In this document: piece by piece, positions 40,601-47,470 of the stretch | Layout: each line of letters begins with the position of its first letter | How positions within the stretch are numbered: the stretch's first letter is position 1 | Source of the DNA: Edwardsiella hoshinae NBRC 105699 = ATCC 33379 | Lineage (GTDB): Bacteria > Pseudomonadota > Gammaproteobacteria > Enterobacterales > Enterobacteriaceae | DNA: 47,470 bases | Assembly (NCBI RefSeq): GCF_000474215.1 | Contig: NZ_BAUC01000040.1 | Span: 1-47,470 of the forward strand | Direction: 5' to 3' | Program-made: the position numbers and the translations under genes | Notes under the pieces: model-generated | Told to the model about the DNA's origin: nothing | Seen by the model: only the letters and a program-made list of their open reading frames with translations | Database searches by the model: none

Positions 40601-42838
40601 TTCCGTGCTGTGATGTCGGCTATTTCTTCGTTGCCGGAGTCTGAGCGACCGCGTGTTGTTGGCCTGGCTCCAACACATCGGGCTGTGGCAGAAATGCAAG
40701 CTGCCGGGGTAGAGGCACAAACCCTAGCGTCATTTCTCTTCGATAACCAGCAGGCTCAACAGCAAGGCGAGCGCCCTGATTTCTCCCGTACCTTATTCCT
40801 GATCGACGAAAGCTCGATGCTGGGTAACAGCGATATGGCCAGTGCTTATGCCTTGATTGCCCGTGGCGGCGGACGCGCAGTGGCCAGTGGTGATACGGAT
40901 CAGTTGCAGGCGATTGCACCTGGACAGCCGTTCCATTTGCAACAGACGCGCAGTGCGGCGGATGTGGCCATCATGAAAGAGATTGTGCGGCAAACGCCAG
41001 AGTTACGACCAGCGGTCTATAGCTTGATTGCCCGGGATGTCGCGGGCGCATTGGAGACGGTGGAGCGGGTTAGCCCACAGCAGGTTCCCCGCCAGGCACA
41101 GGCCTGGTTTCCGCCCAGCTCTGTCATGGAGATAAAGAAAGAGCCTGACGCGTCACCCGGTGGCGTTGACGCAGTATCGGCAACGTTGTCCCCAACCGTC
41201 CCGGCGACGCTCCATGATGCCATTGTGGCGGACTATCTCGGCCGGACGCCCCAGGCGCGAGACAATACGTTGATCATCACGCATTTGAACCAGGATCGGC
41301 GCGCAGTGAATGCCTTGATCCATGATGCGCGGGTGGCCAGCGGGGAGCTGTCGAGAGAAGAACGCCCCCTTCCTATCCTGGTGAGCGCCAACATCCCGGA
41401 GGGAGCCTTGCGGCGTCTCAGCACCTGGAAAACACACCAAAATGCCCGACCGTTACTGGATCATACCTATTACCGAATCGTTGAGATAGATGAGAAAAAC
41501 CAGCTGGTTACTTTGCAGGATGAGAGAGGGCGTCAGCGGATCTTATCTCCCCAGGAAGCGGTACGGGAGGGGGTCACGCTCTATCAATCCGATAACATCA
41601 CTGTCAGCGTCGGGGATCGTATGCGGTTTTCTAAAAGTGATATCGAGCGGGGCTTTATGGCCAACAGTACCTGGACAGTCAGTGCCATTAATGGTGACAG
41701 TGTCACATTAACAAATGGCCAAGAGACACGGATCGTTCATCCGCATACGGAGCTGGCAGAGCGTCATATTGATCTGGCCTATGCCATCACGGCACATGGT
41801 GCGCAAGGGGCGAGTGAATCCTTTGCCATTGCCCTTGAGGGGACAGAGGGGGGACGTCGGTATATGGTCAACCACGCCTCGGCTTATGTTGCCCTGTCGC
41901 GTGCCAAGCAGCATGTACAGGTTTATACCGACAACCGTGAGGCGTGGGTAACGGCTATCCAGAAAGCCGATCGTGGCGCAACAGCGCATGAGATTTTGCA
42001 ACCCCGAGGTGAACGTACTGCCGATAACGCGGCACGTCTGCTCGCGCAGGCCGTACCGTTATCTGCGGTGGCGGCAGGGCGAGCAGTATTGAAACAGGAC
42101 GGATTGGATGCGGGCACCTCATTGGCCAGGTTTGTCGCACCCGGACGAAAATACCCGCAGCCCCATGTGGCGTTTCCGGCATTTGATGAAAACGGCAAGG
42201 CGGCAGGCGCCTGGTTGAGTCCTTTATCGCAAGGGGATAAACCGGCTGCGGTGGTATTGCCGAGAGAGGGGCGTCTTTTTGGCAGTACAGCGGCACGGTT
42301 TGTCGCGTTACAGGCCAGCCGGAATGGCGAGAGCCGACTGGCCGCAGGCATTGAGGAGGGGGTAAAACTGGCCGCCCGCTTTCCTGATGCCGGCATTGTG
42401 GTTCGCTTGCAGGGGGAAGGGGTTCCTTGGAATCCGGGGGCGATGACCGGCGGGCGCGTTTGGGCTGATGCGGGGGAAACCGGGCAAGGCACATCGGGGG
42501 ATGCGGCAGGGTTATCGCCCGAGGTGCTAGCCTTGCGCCAGTCGGAGGAGGCCGCGCGGGTCGCTCTGGAGAAGCAGGCCGAGAAAACGGCGCGGGAAAT
42601 GCTGGGGCAAAAAGAGAAGCCCACGCCCGATGATGTGGCGCCAGAGAAAATGCGGCAGATTGTCGATGAGGTGGTCAAAGGCGGCGTCGAACAGGAACGG
42701 CACCCGGCGGATACGCTGCCGACCTTACCGGATCACCAACAGTCCGCCATTGAGCGGGTTGCCGAGCGTTTACAGCGAGAGCGCCTACAGCAGATGGAGC
42801 GTGAGCTGGTACGCGACAAGACCCTGGCCGGGGACTGA
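37607..42838 (+). CDS. traI: TraI, relaxase-helicase
   Basis: 1743 residues (F: 1756). The relaxase domain (about 1-300) has the catalytic tyrosines at 16/17 and 23/24 (GYYTDKDNYY) and the metal-binding cluster DPQLHTHS. A vestigial, single-strand-binding helicase domain follows (about 310-830), then the active helicase with Walker A GYAGVGKT at 989-996, LFLIDESSM and the motif QAIAPGQPF (about 950-1450). The C-terminal part (1480 on) ends in a helical domain. It nicks at 12651/12652 and unwinds the plasmid during transfer. An ATGATG start overlaps the traD stop. Confidence 0.97.
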   Translation: MMSFSQVKSAGNAGGYYTDKDNYYVLGSMDDHWYGEGAKQLGLSGAVDKAVFTQLLHGRLPDGADLSRLENGVNKHRPGYDLTFSAPKSVSMMAMLGGDRRLIDAHNRAVDVALKQAEALASTRSMRDGVSETVLTGNLIIARFNHDTSRDQDPQLHTHSVVLNATRNGDKWQALSSDTVGKTGFSENILANQIALGKIYRQVLRSEVEAMGYQVEVVGKHGLWEMKSVPVEAFSHRSQAIQKAVGADASLKSRDVATLDTRKAKMAIDPTEKMAEWMATLKSTGFDIQGYREAAAQRVTQGHVPAPAEPAAVDMAKTVRQAISQLSERKVQFTYSDMLAATVSLLPATDGVIALARAGIDHAIEQQQLIPLDREKGVFTSDIHVLDELSVRTLSQSLMEQGHVMVSPGSSSTRDYSPVVQQILAERPSLAVLASIGGAGIQRQRVAELVQATREQGRQVQILAPDAKSQRFLEQDNSLNQTAIFPQRIVNEGMTLVPNSTLIVTEGEKLTLKETVNLLDNALRNNVQVLLLDTAQRQATGNALSVLRESGINSQQYVRQSPVETQILSEPDKQQRFTRLAEDYVAARQTGEHVVAQVNGPTDQLRLTRAIRTAMKAQGELGKTDQTLMALEPVWLDSKGRLSRNNYREGMVMERWDAESKTATRYVIDRVTARSHSITLRDEQGEMQTFRLSSLDSSWSLYQPQTLAISQGEQLAVLGKMEGLSWRAGEHVRVHQVDEEGIQIERQGQMQRLAVGKTPFTAIKVAYGYVEGLGRSVNDKAQVLAAVAHNDLNQGTLNRLARSGSRIRLYSAQAEDKVAARLGRHPAFSTVTTHLKQVAGQAGLEEALTRQRAALHTPAQQALHLAVPVLEREGGSLAFSRVSLLAQAQEAAGGQVPLSALADAIKTQIREGALLPIGSAPGHGNDLLVSRASFEAEKSILRHIAEGKAAVAPLMAQVPESYLAGLTTGQQAATRMILETPDRFTVVQGYAGVGKTTQFRAVMSAISSLPESERPRVVGLAPTHRAVAEMQAAGVEAQTLASFLFDNQQAQQQGERPDFSRTLFLIDESSMLGNSDMASAYALIARGGGRAVASGDTDQLQAIAPGQPFHLQQTRSAADVAIMKEIVRQTPELRPAVYSLIARDVAGALETVERVSPQQVPRQAQAWFPPSSVMEIKKEPDASPGGVDAVSATLSPTVPATLHDAIVADYLGRTPQARDNTLIITHLNQDRRAVNALIHDARVASGELSREERPLPILVSANIPEGALRRLSTWKTHQNARPLLDHTYYRIVEIDEKNQLVTLQDERGRQRILSPQEAVREGVTLYQSDNITVSVGDRMRFSKSDIERGFMANSTWTVSAINGDSVTLTNGQETRIVHPHTELAERHIDLAYAITAHGAQGASESFAIALEGTEGGRRYMVNHASAYVALSRAKQHVQVYTDNREAWVTAIQKADRGATAHEILQPRGERTADNAARLLAQAVPLSAVAAGRAVLKQDGLDAGTSLARFVAPGRKYPQPHVAFPAFDENGKAAGAWLSPLSQGDKPAAVVLPREGRLFGSTAARFVALQASRNGESRLAAGIEEGVKLAARFPDAGIVVRLQGEGVPWNPGAMTGGRVWADAGETGQGTSGDAAGLSPEVLALRQSEEAARVALEKQAEKTAREMLGQKEKPTPDDVAPEKMRQIVDEVVKGGVEQERHPADTLPTLPDHQQSAIERVAERLQRERLQQMERELVRDKTLAGD

Positions 42839-42860
42839 CGCACCGCGATGCGGTTTGTCA

Positions 42861-42904
42861 GCCTGGGGTGGCCCTCCGATTAAAATCAGGGGGCCACCCC
42901 AGGC
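42861..42904 (+). other. Large hairpin between traI and traX
   Basis: GCCTGGGGTGGCCC (42861-42874) has an exact inverted copy at 42891-42904. The 16-nt interior can pair further (GATT/AATC around AA). No U-tract follows; the traX ribosome site starts ~8 nt later. It may be a transcript-stability or attenuation element splitting traI from traX-finO expression. Confidence 0.8.
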
Positions 42905-42920
42905 CAAGAGGAGACGTTCA

Positions 42921-43646
42921 ATGAGAGTGGATGTGATGCCATCAGTTTTTCAGGGATTGGCCTGTCGCTGGCAGTGGAGTGCCGGGCAATGTGATGTGCT
43001 CAAAGGGGTCGCATTATTGTTGATGGTGCTTGACCATACTAACCGGATCTTTGGCTTGCATAGTGAGGTCATGCTGTGGCTGGGGCGGGGGGCCTTTCCG
43101 CTGTTTGGGCTGGTGTGGGGGTACAATCTGGCCAGGCATGCCGGCATACGCCAGTCGAATCTCAACACCCTGTGGTGTTGGGCGATGATCGCCCAACCTG
43201 CGTATCTGTTGGCCGGGTTCCCGTGGTGGCAAGGGAATATCCTGTTTGTGTTCGCGGTCACCGGGCAAGCCTTACGCTGGTTTGAGCAACGACAGGGGAT
43301 CAAGGGGATACTGGCCGCGACAGGGCTTACCCTGATTTGGCTTCCCTTCTCCCTGACAAGCTATGATCTGGCGGGCGTTGTGATGTTAGTAGCCTGCCGC
43401 TACCTTTTTGTGCCAATGGCGGCAATGGAGCGCCGGCTGGTTGCCCTGCTGTGGGGACTGAGTGTTCTGATGTTGAATGTTAATATCAGCTGGGCAGCGG
43501 CGGTGAGTGGCCTGGTGCTGAGTATAGCTGCCGCGCAGGAGAGCCTGCGATGGTCTGGTCAAGGGCGGTTTTGGCCCTCACATTTTTTTGTGGTGACATA
43601 TACGGTACACCTGGCTGTATTGAGTTGTGTGGCCAGTGTGATGTGA
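42921..43646 (+). CDS. traX: TraX, pilin N-terminal acetylase
   Basis: 241 residues (F: 248). A multi-spanning membrane protein with about eight hydrophobic segments. Family blocks: CDVLKGVALLLMVLDHTNRIFG, GRGAFPLFGLVWGYNLARH and FPWWQGNILFVFAVTGQAL. TraX of F acetylates the N-terminal Ala of TraA. ATG 42921 is chosen by AGGAG upstream and family alignment; the frame is open further upstream but that part overlaps traI. It is followed by finO after 14 bp. Confidence 0.94.
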   Translation: MRVDVMPSVFQGLACRWQWSAGQCDVLKGVALLLMVLDHTNRIFGLHSEVMLWLGRGAFPLFGLVWGYNLARHAGIRQSNLNTLWCWAMIAQPAYLLAGFPWWQGNILFVFAVTGQALRWFEQRQGIKGILAATGLTLIWLPFSLTSYDLAGVVMLVACRYLFVPMAAMERRLVALLWGLSVLMLNVNISWAAAVSGLVLSIAAAQESLRWSGQGRFWPSHFFVVTYTVHLAVLSCVASVM

Positions 43647-43660
43647 ACAGGGAGATTAAG

Positions 43661-44281
43661 ATGAATACAGAGAAGCGGCCAACCTTGAGTCTGAAGCGTA
43701 AACGACCCGTTGAAGAAACACCGGCTGAGGCATCGGATGCCGCCCCGGTGGTTGTCCATCGCAAAAAAGTGTTTGTGGTGAACACGCCTCCCCCCTGGAA
43801 AGTGAAGAAGCAGAAACTGGCGGCACAAAAGCAGGCGAAAGAGGCGAAACGGGCGCCGACAAAAGCGCCGTCTGTCACGCCGCCCCCCACCGCCCCGGCC
43901 AGGCAGGATAAAAAATGCCCACCAAAGCCGCCGAAAGGAGTGGTATTGATGCCATTAGCGGATGCAGTAGCATTAATGAAGCCCCATTGGCCTGGGTTGT
44001 TTGAGGGAGATAAGCCACGCTTGCTGCAAATTGGTATACGGGATGCGTTGCTGGCTGATATCGCAGCACGTGCTCTGCCCTTGTCACGCAAACAGCTGCG
44101 TCGCTGCCTGAAACGTATTACGCGCTCGACGACCTATTTACGCAGTATGGTTGTCGGCGCTTATCGTTATGGGATTGATGGTCAACCGGTTGCGAAGATT
44201 ACTGAGGAGGAACAACAGTACGCGTGTGCCCGGATTGAATTCTATCAACGGCGAAAATCAACTTCCGCTAACCGCATTTAG
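43661..44281 (+). CDS. finO: FinO, RNA chaperone for FinP
   Basis: 206 residues (F/R1: 186), intact. A basic N-terminus (RPTLSLKRKRPVEETP, then PPWKVKKQKLAAQKQAKEAKR) is longer than usual through an Ala/Pro/Lys-rich insert (about 65-90). The FinO/ProQ core follows: LADAVALMKPHWPGLFEGDKPRLLQIGIRDALL in blocks, and LPLSRKQLRRCLKRITRSTTYL. FinO protects FinP from RNase E and speeds pairing with the traJ message, repressing transfer. Many F derivatives lack it (IS3 in F). GGGAG precedes the ATG. Confidence 0.95.
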   Translation: MNTEKRPTLSLKRKRPVEETPAEASDAAPVVVHRKKVFVVNTPPPWKVKKQKLAAQKQAKEAKRAPTKAPSVTPPPTAPARQDKKCPPKPPKGVVLMPLADAVALMKPHWPGLFEGDKPRLLQIGIRDALLADIAARALPLSRKQLRRCLKRITRSTTYLRSMVVGAYRYGIDGQPVAKITEEEQQYACARIEFYQRRKSTSANRI

Positions 44282-44509
44282 TTTTATTTATATTTTATAA
44301 AATTGTGTTTGCGCCCTGATTTAATATCGGGGAGTGAACGCAATTGAACAACCGCAGGGCGTTAGTATCAGTCATCTTTTCCAATTTTAAATTTCACAAT
44401 GCAGCCTATTGTGCCCCAGCTTCCCCATCTCATCACTATAGCCATGCTCACTTGCAGTGACCCGCCAAACGCTGCAATGTGGTATCGATATATCTTGATC
44501 GATTTATTG

Positions 44510-44526
44510 TTAATCACTATGATTAA
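44510..44526 (+). promoter_or_regulatory. Candidate operator of the toxin-antitoxin pair
   Basis: Inverted repeat TTAATCA-cta-TGATTAA (44510-44526), ending 29 bp before the antitoxin ATG. Ribbon-helix-helix antitoxins normally autorepress by binding such palindromes. The rest of 44282-44509 holds an imperfect hairpin (CCCtGAT/ATCgGGG near 44314-44332) after finO and no convincing gene. Confidence 0.5.
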
Positions 44527-44555
44527 TACCAAGGTCGTAATGATGTGGAGGCTAT

Positions 44556-44825
44556 ATGACACAAGCAACAACCAGGGTATTGACTGCGCATGTGCCATTA
44601 CCTATGGCTGACAAAGTGGATCAGATCGCTGCACGTCTTGAACGTTCGCGTGGTTGGGTTATGAAGCAGGCGCTTTCTGCGTGGATAGCCCAAGAGGAGG
44701 CTCGAGATCGCTTGACTCAAGAAGCGCTTGCAGATGTGGGTGCTGGTAGGGTTATCGATCATCTGGCGGTGCTAGCTTGGGCTGATAGCCTCAGTTCCGA
44801 TCAACCGATGCCAGTACCGCGCTGA
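44556..44825 (+). CDS. Ribbon-helix-helix antitoxin (ParD/RelB-like)
   Basis: 89 residues. The N-terminal strand and helices (TRVLTAHVPLPMADKVDQIAARLERSRGWVMKQALSAWIAQEEA in blocks) are a CopG/ParD-type ribbon-helix-helix, and the C-terminal part (about 50-89), ending in LAWADSLSSDQPMPVPR, should wrap the toxin. GGAGG lies 5 nt before the ATG. It overlaps the toxin start (TGATG). The antitoxin neutralises the toxin and represses the operon. Confidence 0.88.
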   Translation: MTQATTRVLTAHVPLPMADKVDQIAARLERSRGWVMKQALSAWIAQEEARDRLTQEALADVGAGRVIDHLAVLAWADSLSSDQPMPVPR

Positions 44826-45100
44826 TGGAGCTAAAGTGGACCAGTAAAGCGCTTTCTGATTTGGCACGCTTGTATGAATTTCTAGCTTGTTCTAATAAGA
44901 TTTCTGCTGCACGAGCGGTGCAATCATTAGCGCAGTATCCGATGACTTTGCTAACCAATCCACGTATTGGAGAACAGCTGTTTCAGTTTGAACCACGCGA
45001 AGTTAGGCGGATATTAGTTGGGGGGTACGAGATCCGTTATGAGATCCTTGATTCAGGTATCTATATACTGCGATTGTGGCATACTCGAGAAAACCGTTAA
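44825..45100 (+). CDS. ParE/RelE-superfamily toxin
   Basis: 91 residues, the normal size. The fold shows as two N-terminal helices (LKWTSKALSDLARLYEFLA..NKISAARAVQSLAQ), NPRIGEQL, then the strands REVRRILVGGYEIRYEI and IYILRLWHTRENR, a typical ParE/RelE C-terminus. Whether it attacks gyrase (ParE) or ribosome-bound mRNA (RelE) cannot be read from sequence. With the antitoxin it stabilises the plasmid by killing plasmid-free daughters. It lies just before the replicon. Confidence 0.88.
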   Translation: MELKWTSKALSDLARLYEFLACSNKISAARAVQSLAQYPMTLLTNPRIGEQLFQFEPREVRRILVGGYEIRYEILDSGIYILRLWHTRENR

Positions 45101-45290
45101 ACAAGCAAAGATATACTGCAAAGTCCGAAGATCCTGATCTTCAAATTGATCCAAGCACTGGCTAGTGATAGAGTCACAACGCTGTTTACATGCGAAAAAT
45201 AGCACGTAAAAACGTTCAAATTCATGGCGGGCCACGCCGCAAGGTGGCAGGGATCTGGTGAGGAGGGAGGTTACTCGGCACCAGAAAAGC

Positions 45291-45377
45291 GAAAACCCCG
45301 ATAATCTTTTCAGTTTGGCGGCCGAAGTAGATTAACGGGGCTCACTTAACAATACTGCATAGAAGCTGTTGCTCTAT
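45291..45377 (-). ncRNA. copA: CopA-like antisense RNA controlling RepA
   Basis: A minus-strand RNA of ~87 nt (R1 CopA: ~90). Stem-loop I is CTGCATAGA / TCTATGCAG (45354-45380). Stem-loop II pairs CCCCG and TAATCT (45296-45307) with AGATTA and CGGGG (45329-45340), with a loop rich in GCCGCCAAA (TTTGGCG on the plus strand, a U-turn-type kissing loop). A UUUU tract follows, so stem II is also the terminator. It binds the repA leader and blocks tap/repA translation, setting copy number and incompatibility. Confidence 0.85.
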
Positions 45378-45383
45378 GCAGGG

Positions 45384-45412
45384 AGTATAAAGTCATGCTC
45401 AGAAAACTGCAA
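45384..45412 (-). promoter_or_regulatory. copA promoter
   Basis: Minus strand: -35 TTGCAG (45412-45407), 17-bp spacer, -10 TATACT (45389-45384). The predicted start is near 45377. Confidence 0.75.
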
Positions 45413-45469
45413 TCCTTTCTGTGCTCCGTACTCTGTCTGCGCAACATAAGCGCAGGTAGGAGTGTATAG
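45395..45469 (+). CDS. tap: Tap leader peptide of repA
   Basis: 24 residues: MLRKLQSFLCSVLCLRNISAGRSV. It resembles R1 Tap (FLCSLLLRIVSAG). GGGAG lies 9 nt upstream. In R1, translation of tap opens the hairpin hiding the repA ribosome site, so repA is only translated by reinitiation, and CopA acts on tap. Here the tap stop (45467-45469) lies just inside the repA start region, as in R1, and the hairpin CTGCGC-aacataa-GCGCAG (45437-45455) sits before repA. Confidence 0.88.
   Translation: MLRKLQSFLCSVLCLRNISAGRSV
45437..45455 (+). promoter_or_regulatory. repA translation-control hairpin
   Basis: Perfect 6-bp stem CTGCGC / GCGCAG with a 7-nt loop, inside tap and just before the repA start. Ribosomes translating tap would melt it. 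Confidence 0.7.
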
Positions 45470-46541
45470 CAGCCCCATCCTTGTCTCGGATGTGCAGGAG
45501 CGACCGCACGTTACACGGCGCGGTGAAGCTAATGCAGCCCGTAAGGGACAGCGTAAAATCCATCGCCGCTATCAGCCGAAACTGTGTTGTACTGTTTCGC
45601 GTGGTATGGCGTCAAAAGTCGTGGCACGGATTAGTCGTCATGACTGGAACCGCAATAGCGATCTAATCGCGCTTCGCCAGCGTGGCTACATCCCATATAC
45701 CTATCGTAATGATCCGCATTTTGTGCCCAAACCGATGCGCATTAGCACGCGCTCAGAGAGCCGTGAAGCGTTAACGGTTCTCTCCCAGGCGTTGGCTGCA
45801 CACACGGATTACAACCCGGATAGTGACTATCCCTTTGAAGTGATGGTACCGTTTGAGCAGATCGCCTCAGCGATGGGGGTACTGCACGTTTACGAGAGCG
45901 GTCGCAAAGCCTACGATGTTGCCTTGCATGCCCTCTCGGTGATGGAGCAGCTCGGCTATGTCATCGTGCTGCATACCCTGGACAGTGACAGTGGCCAGAA
46001 CAAGCCGCTGCGTATCTGGCTATCCGAGACGTTCTTTACCTCGCGCGGTATCCAGGTCGATGAAATCCGCGACTGGTTGGGTAAATTCAAGCGTTGGGCG
46101 ATGAAGAACGGCCTGACAGAGACACTGCGCCAACGCTATGAAAAACACCTGGTGCGCATTGAGCGTATCGGCATTGACCTGAAATCCCGTCACTCATTGC
46201 GTAATCGGCTGCGCCAGATTAAGCGCTGGGTGGTCAGCCCGGACTTGACGCGTGATAAGGCCCAGGCCGTGGCCAAGATAGAGCAAACCCTGGCGCAACG
46301 CTCGGCGCTGGAGCAACAACTGGATGAGACCAATCAGAACATCCGGCAGCTGGCCAAGCGTAAAAAACAAAATAGCTACTACCAGCAGTTTACGCAGTGG
46401 TCAATAAACGGTGGTATGACGACCATTCACGTGATGATGCTTCAGGAGGCGCTTAAACAAGAGCGCCCGGGACTGCTGCAGCAGGACGCGGAGGCATTCT
46501 ACAAGTTGCTGCTTGAACGTGCCGGCGCCTTTAAAATCTAA
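45462..46541 (+). CDS. repA: RepA, replication initiator of the RepFIIA family
   Basis: 359 residues from GTG 45462, longer than R1 RepA (~285) and closer to the ~340-350 of IncB/I/L-type relatives. Family blocks: HRRYQPKLCCTVSRGMASKV, SESREALTVLSQALAAHTDYNP, FEQIASAMGVLHVYESGRKAYDVALHALSVMEQLGYV in parts, and LSETFFTSRGIQVDEIRDWL. A coiled coil follows near 270-310. It binds the downstream origin in cis. The GTG is chosen because of its overlap with tap, as in R1. Control is by CopA and Tap; no copB-like gene was found upstream. Confidence 0.93.
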   Translation: MYSSPILVSDVQERPHVTRRGEANAARKGQRKIHRRYQPKLCCTVSRGMASKVVARISRHDWNRNSDLIALRQRGYIPYTYRNDPHFVPKPMRISTRSESREALTVLSQALAAHTDYNPDSDYPFEVMVPFEQIASAMGVLHVYESGRKAYDVALHALSVMEQLGYVIVLHTLDSDSGQNKPLRIWLSETFFTSRGIQVDEIRDWLGKFKRWAMKNGLTETLRQRYEKHLVRIERIGIDLKSRHSLRNRLRQIKRWVVSPDLTRDKAQAVAKIEQTLAQRSALEQQLDETNQNIRQLAKRKKQNSYYQQFTQWSINGGMTTIHVMMLQEALKQERPGLLQQDAEAFYKLLLERAGAFKI

Positions 46542-46715
46542 ACCTTCCCCCCTTTAATCCCTCACGTTTTCGCCTATCAACGCGAGGCCCTCGCTTGCCC
46601 TGCGATTGGGTAGTAGCATAGATTTTGAGCGTTACTCTCCCCCTCTCTCTTCGATATTCACGGATTTTCGGTGATGGCCAACTTGGCCTACTCGTGTTGC
46701 GCAGAAAACAGACAG

Positions 46716-46775
46716 TTAAATTCGAAGTAACAGATTAACTTCGAAAAGGTACCCAGCATCATTGTTAATTTCGAA
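46716..46775 (+). repeat. Three direct repeats TTAANTTCGAA
   Basis: TTAAATTCGAA (46716-46726), TTAACTTCGAA (46735-46745) and TTAATTTCGAA (46765-46775), 19 and 30 bp apart. The first two also form an inverted repeat TTCGAAGT / ACTTCGAA (46721-46745). Position ~175 bp after repA suggests RepA-binding sites. Confidence 0.7.
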
Positions 46776-46807
46776 CGTTGTTTCTGAACAAAAGCCCTTT
46801 ATAAAAA

Positions 46808-46856
46808 GGGAGTAACCATCGAGCGACCCCAAAGGGCGCTCTCGATGATAGCTCCC
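46808..46856. other. Extended hairpin in the oriV region
   Basis: GGGAG and CATCGAG (46808-46823) pair with CTCGATG and CTCCC (46841-46856), and the interior pairs CCC/GGG around AAA. This could be a lagging-strand priming structure or a transcription end for repA. Confidence 0.6.
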
Positions 46857-47470
46857 TCGTTTCACTCGGGCACAAACCCTTCCCTAGCAACACCAAAGCC
46901 AGCCGGCATCGACATTTAAAAAGTACCTCCCATCGCGTTGCGATGGGCCCCAAACTTCACCTAACTAAACACCACCGCCAAACTCATCATCAGTACCGCG
47001 CCCAGCGGAAACCACAACGCCTATCCCACCACTGAAAAGCGCCGCCGCCCCGGCCCTCTGGGCCGGGATGATGTCGCTTTTAATAGTGGATGTTGTAACT
47101 AAAATTAATCGCTGCTGTTAAGAATACTTCGCCTGAAAGGTTCGGTATAACACGCCCGTAAGCGGCCCTAACGGCCCGCTAACGCGGAGATACGCCCCGA
47201 CTACGGCTACAAGCCTTGTCGTGACCACTCCGACGGCGCACATTCATATCTACGCTCTCTGTTAGCGGATTATGACTTTGCAGGGCAAGGGATGGGTAAG
47301 GTGAAACCTATCAAGATAGTAACCGGCTGCGCCGGGCTACGGCGCCAATCACTGACAGTGTTCTATTCAACACCTGTTGGCGCCTCCATGCCGCGTTGCG
47401 GCATCCAAAGGACGGGGTGCGCGCGGCTTACCCGTCCAGAGTGTTGTGATTTGGGAGTTTGATGATGTGA

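Larger units (their letters stand above)
46542..47470. other. Non-coding region downstream of repA, candidate oriV
   Basis: About 930 bp with no convincing gene. The repA-proximal part has three TTAANTTCGAA repeats (46716-46775) and a long hairpin (46808-46856). A stem CCCGGCCC-tct-GGGCCGGG follows at 47049-47067. No perfect DnaA box (TTATNCACA) was found in this stretch. In RepFIIA plasmids the origin lies downstream of repA, so this is where it should be. Confidence 0.6.

Noticed and set aside
41923..42678. Long minus-strand frame (251 codons) inside traI
   Set aside because: It is the mirror of a GC-biased third-codon coding strand; traI on the plus strand is certain.
44368..44598. Minus-strand 76-codon frame with a hydrophobic stretch, overlapping the antitoxin start
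   Set aside because: It has no clear ribosome site and its first part is antisense to the antitoxin gene. The last 30 codons (ending CIVKFKIGKDD) lie in free sequence, so a shorter real peptide cannot be fully excluded.

Overview
The window is the backbone of an F-type (IncF-like) conjugative plasmid from an enterobacterium (Enterobacterales). Almost every transfer gene matches the F plasmid family in order, length and sequence, and the replicon is of the RepFIIA type (antisense RNA, Tap leader peptide, RepA). I cannot fix the genus from sequence alone. No resistance, virulence or metabolic cargo and no insertion sequence was seen. Replication, partition, leading-region and transfer modules are all present, so the 47.5 kb may be a whole small conjugative plasmid opened at an arbitrary point (inference).

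Layout. (1) 93-2665, minus strand: a type Ib-like partition operon (parA, small ribbon-helix-helix partner) followed by three uncharacterised genes. Arrays of 8-bp direct repeats lie on both sides of parAB. (2) 3025-11553, plus strand: the leading region, which enters the recipient first. It holds a DNA methylase, a DUF1380-like gene, klcA/ardB, a small gene, ssb, a large ParB-like gene, psiB, psiA and an ArdC-type antirestriction gene. Its transcription units are preceded by long GC-rich non-coding stretches with strong self-complementarity; two of these are copies of one element and resemble single-stranded-DNA promoters. (3) 11554-12980: a foldable region with two perfect DnaA boxes in the arms of an inverted repeat, gene 19/X (lytic transglycosylase, minus strand), then oriT with an F-like nic sequence on the minus strand and a phased array of GANTC motifs (TraM sites). 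(4) 12996-44281, plus strand: traM, traT (displaced from its usual place), finP/traJ, traY, traA-L-E-K-B, a traP-slot gene, a small gene, traV, traC, trbI, traW, traU, a small insert, trbC, traN, traF, traQ, trbB, two paralogous membrane genes, traH, traG, a traS-like gene, traD, traI, traX, finO. (5) 44556-47470: a ParD/ParE-like toxin-antitoxin pair, then the replicon: CopA-like antisense RNA, tap, repA and a downstream non-coding region with three TTAANTTCGAA repeats as a candidate origin.

How it works together. RepA initiates replication under antisense-RNA/Tap control; ParA, its partner and the flanking repeats segregate the plasmid, and the toxin-antitoxin pair penalises loss. TraJ, ArcA and TraY would activate the long tra transcript, while intact FinO and FinP repress traJ, so transfer is probably repressed in the wild type. 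TraM, TraY and TraI form the relaxosome at oriT; TraD couples it to the type IV secretion channel and F-like pilus. The minus strand is nicked so that the leading region enters first. It is then the template for the plus-strand leading genes, which can protect the incoming DNA (methylase, KlcA, ArdC) and block the SOS response (SSB, PsiB, PsiA).
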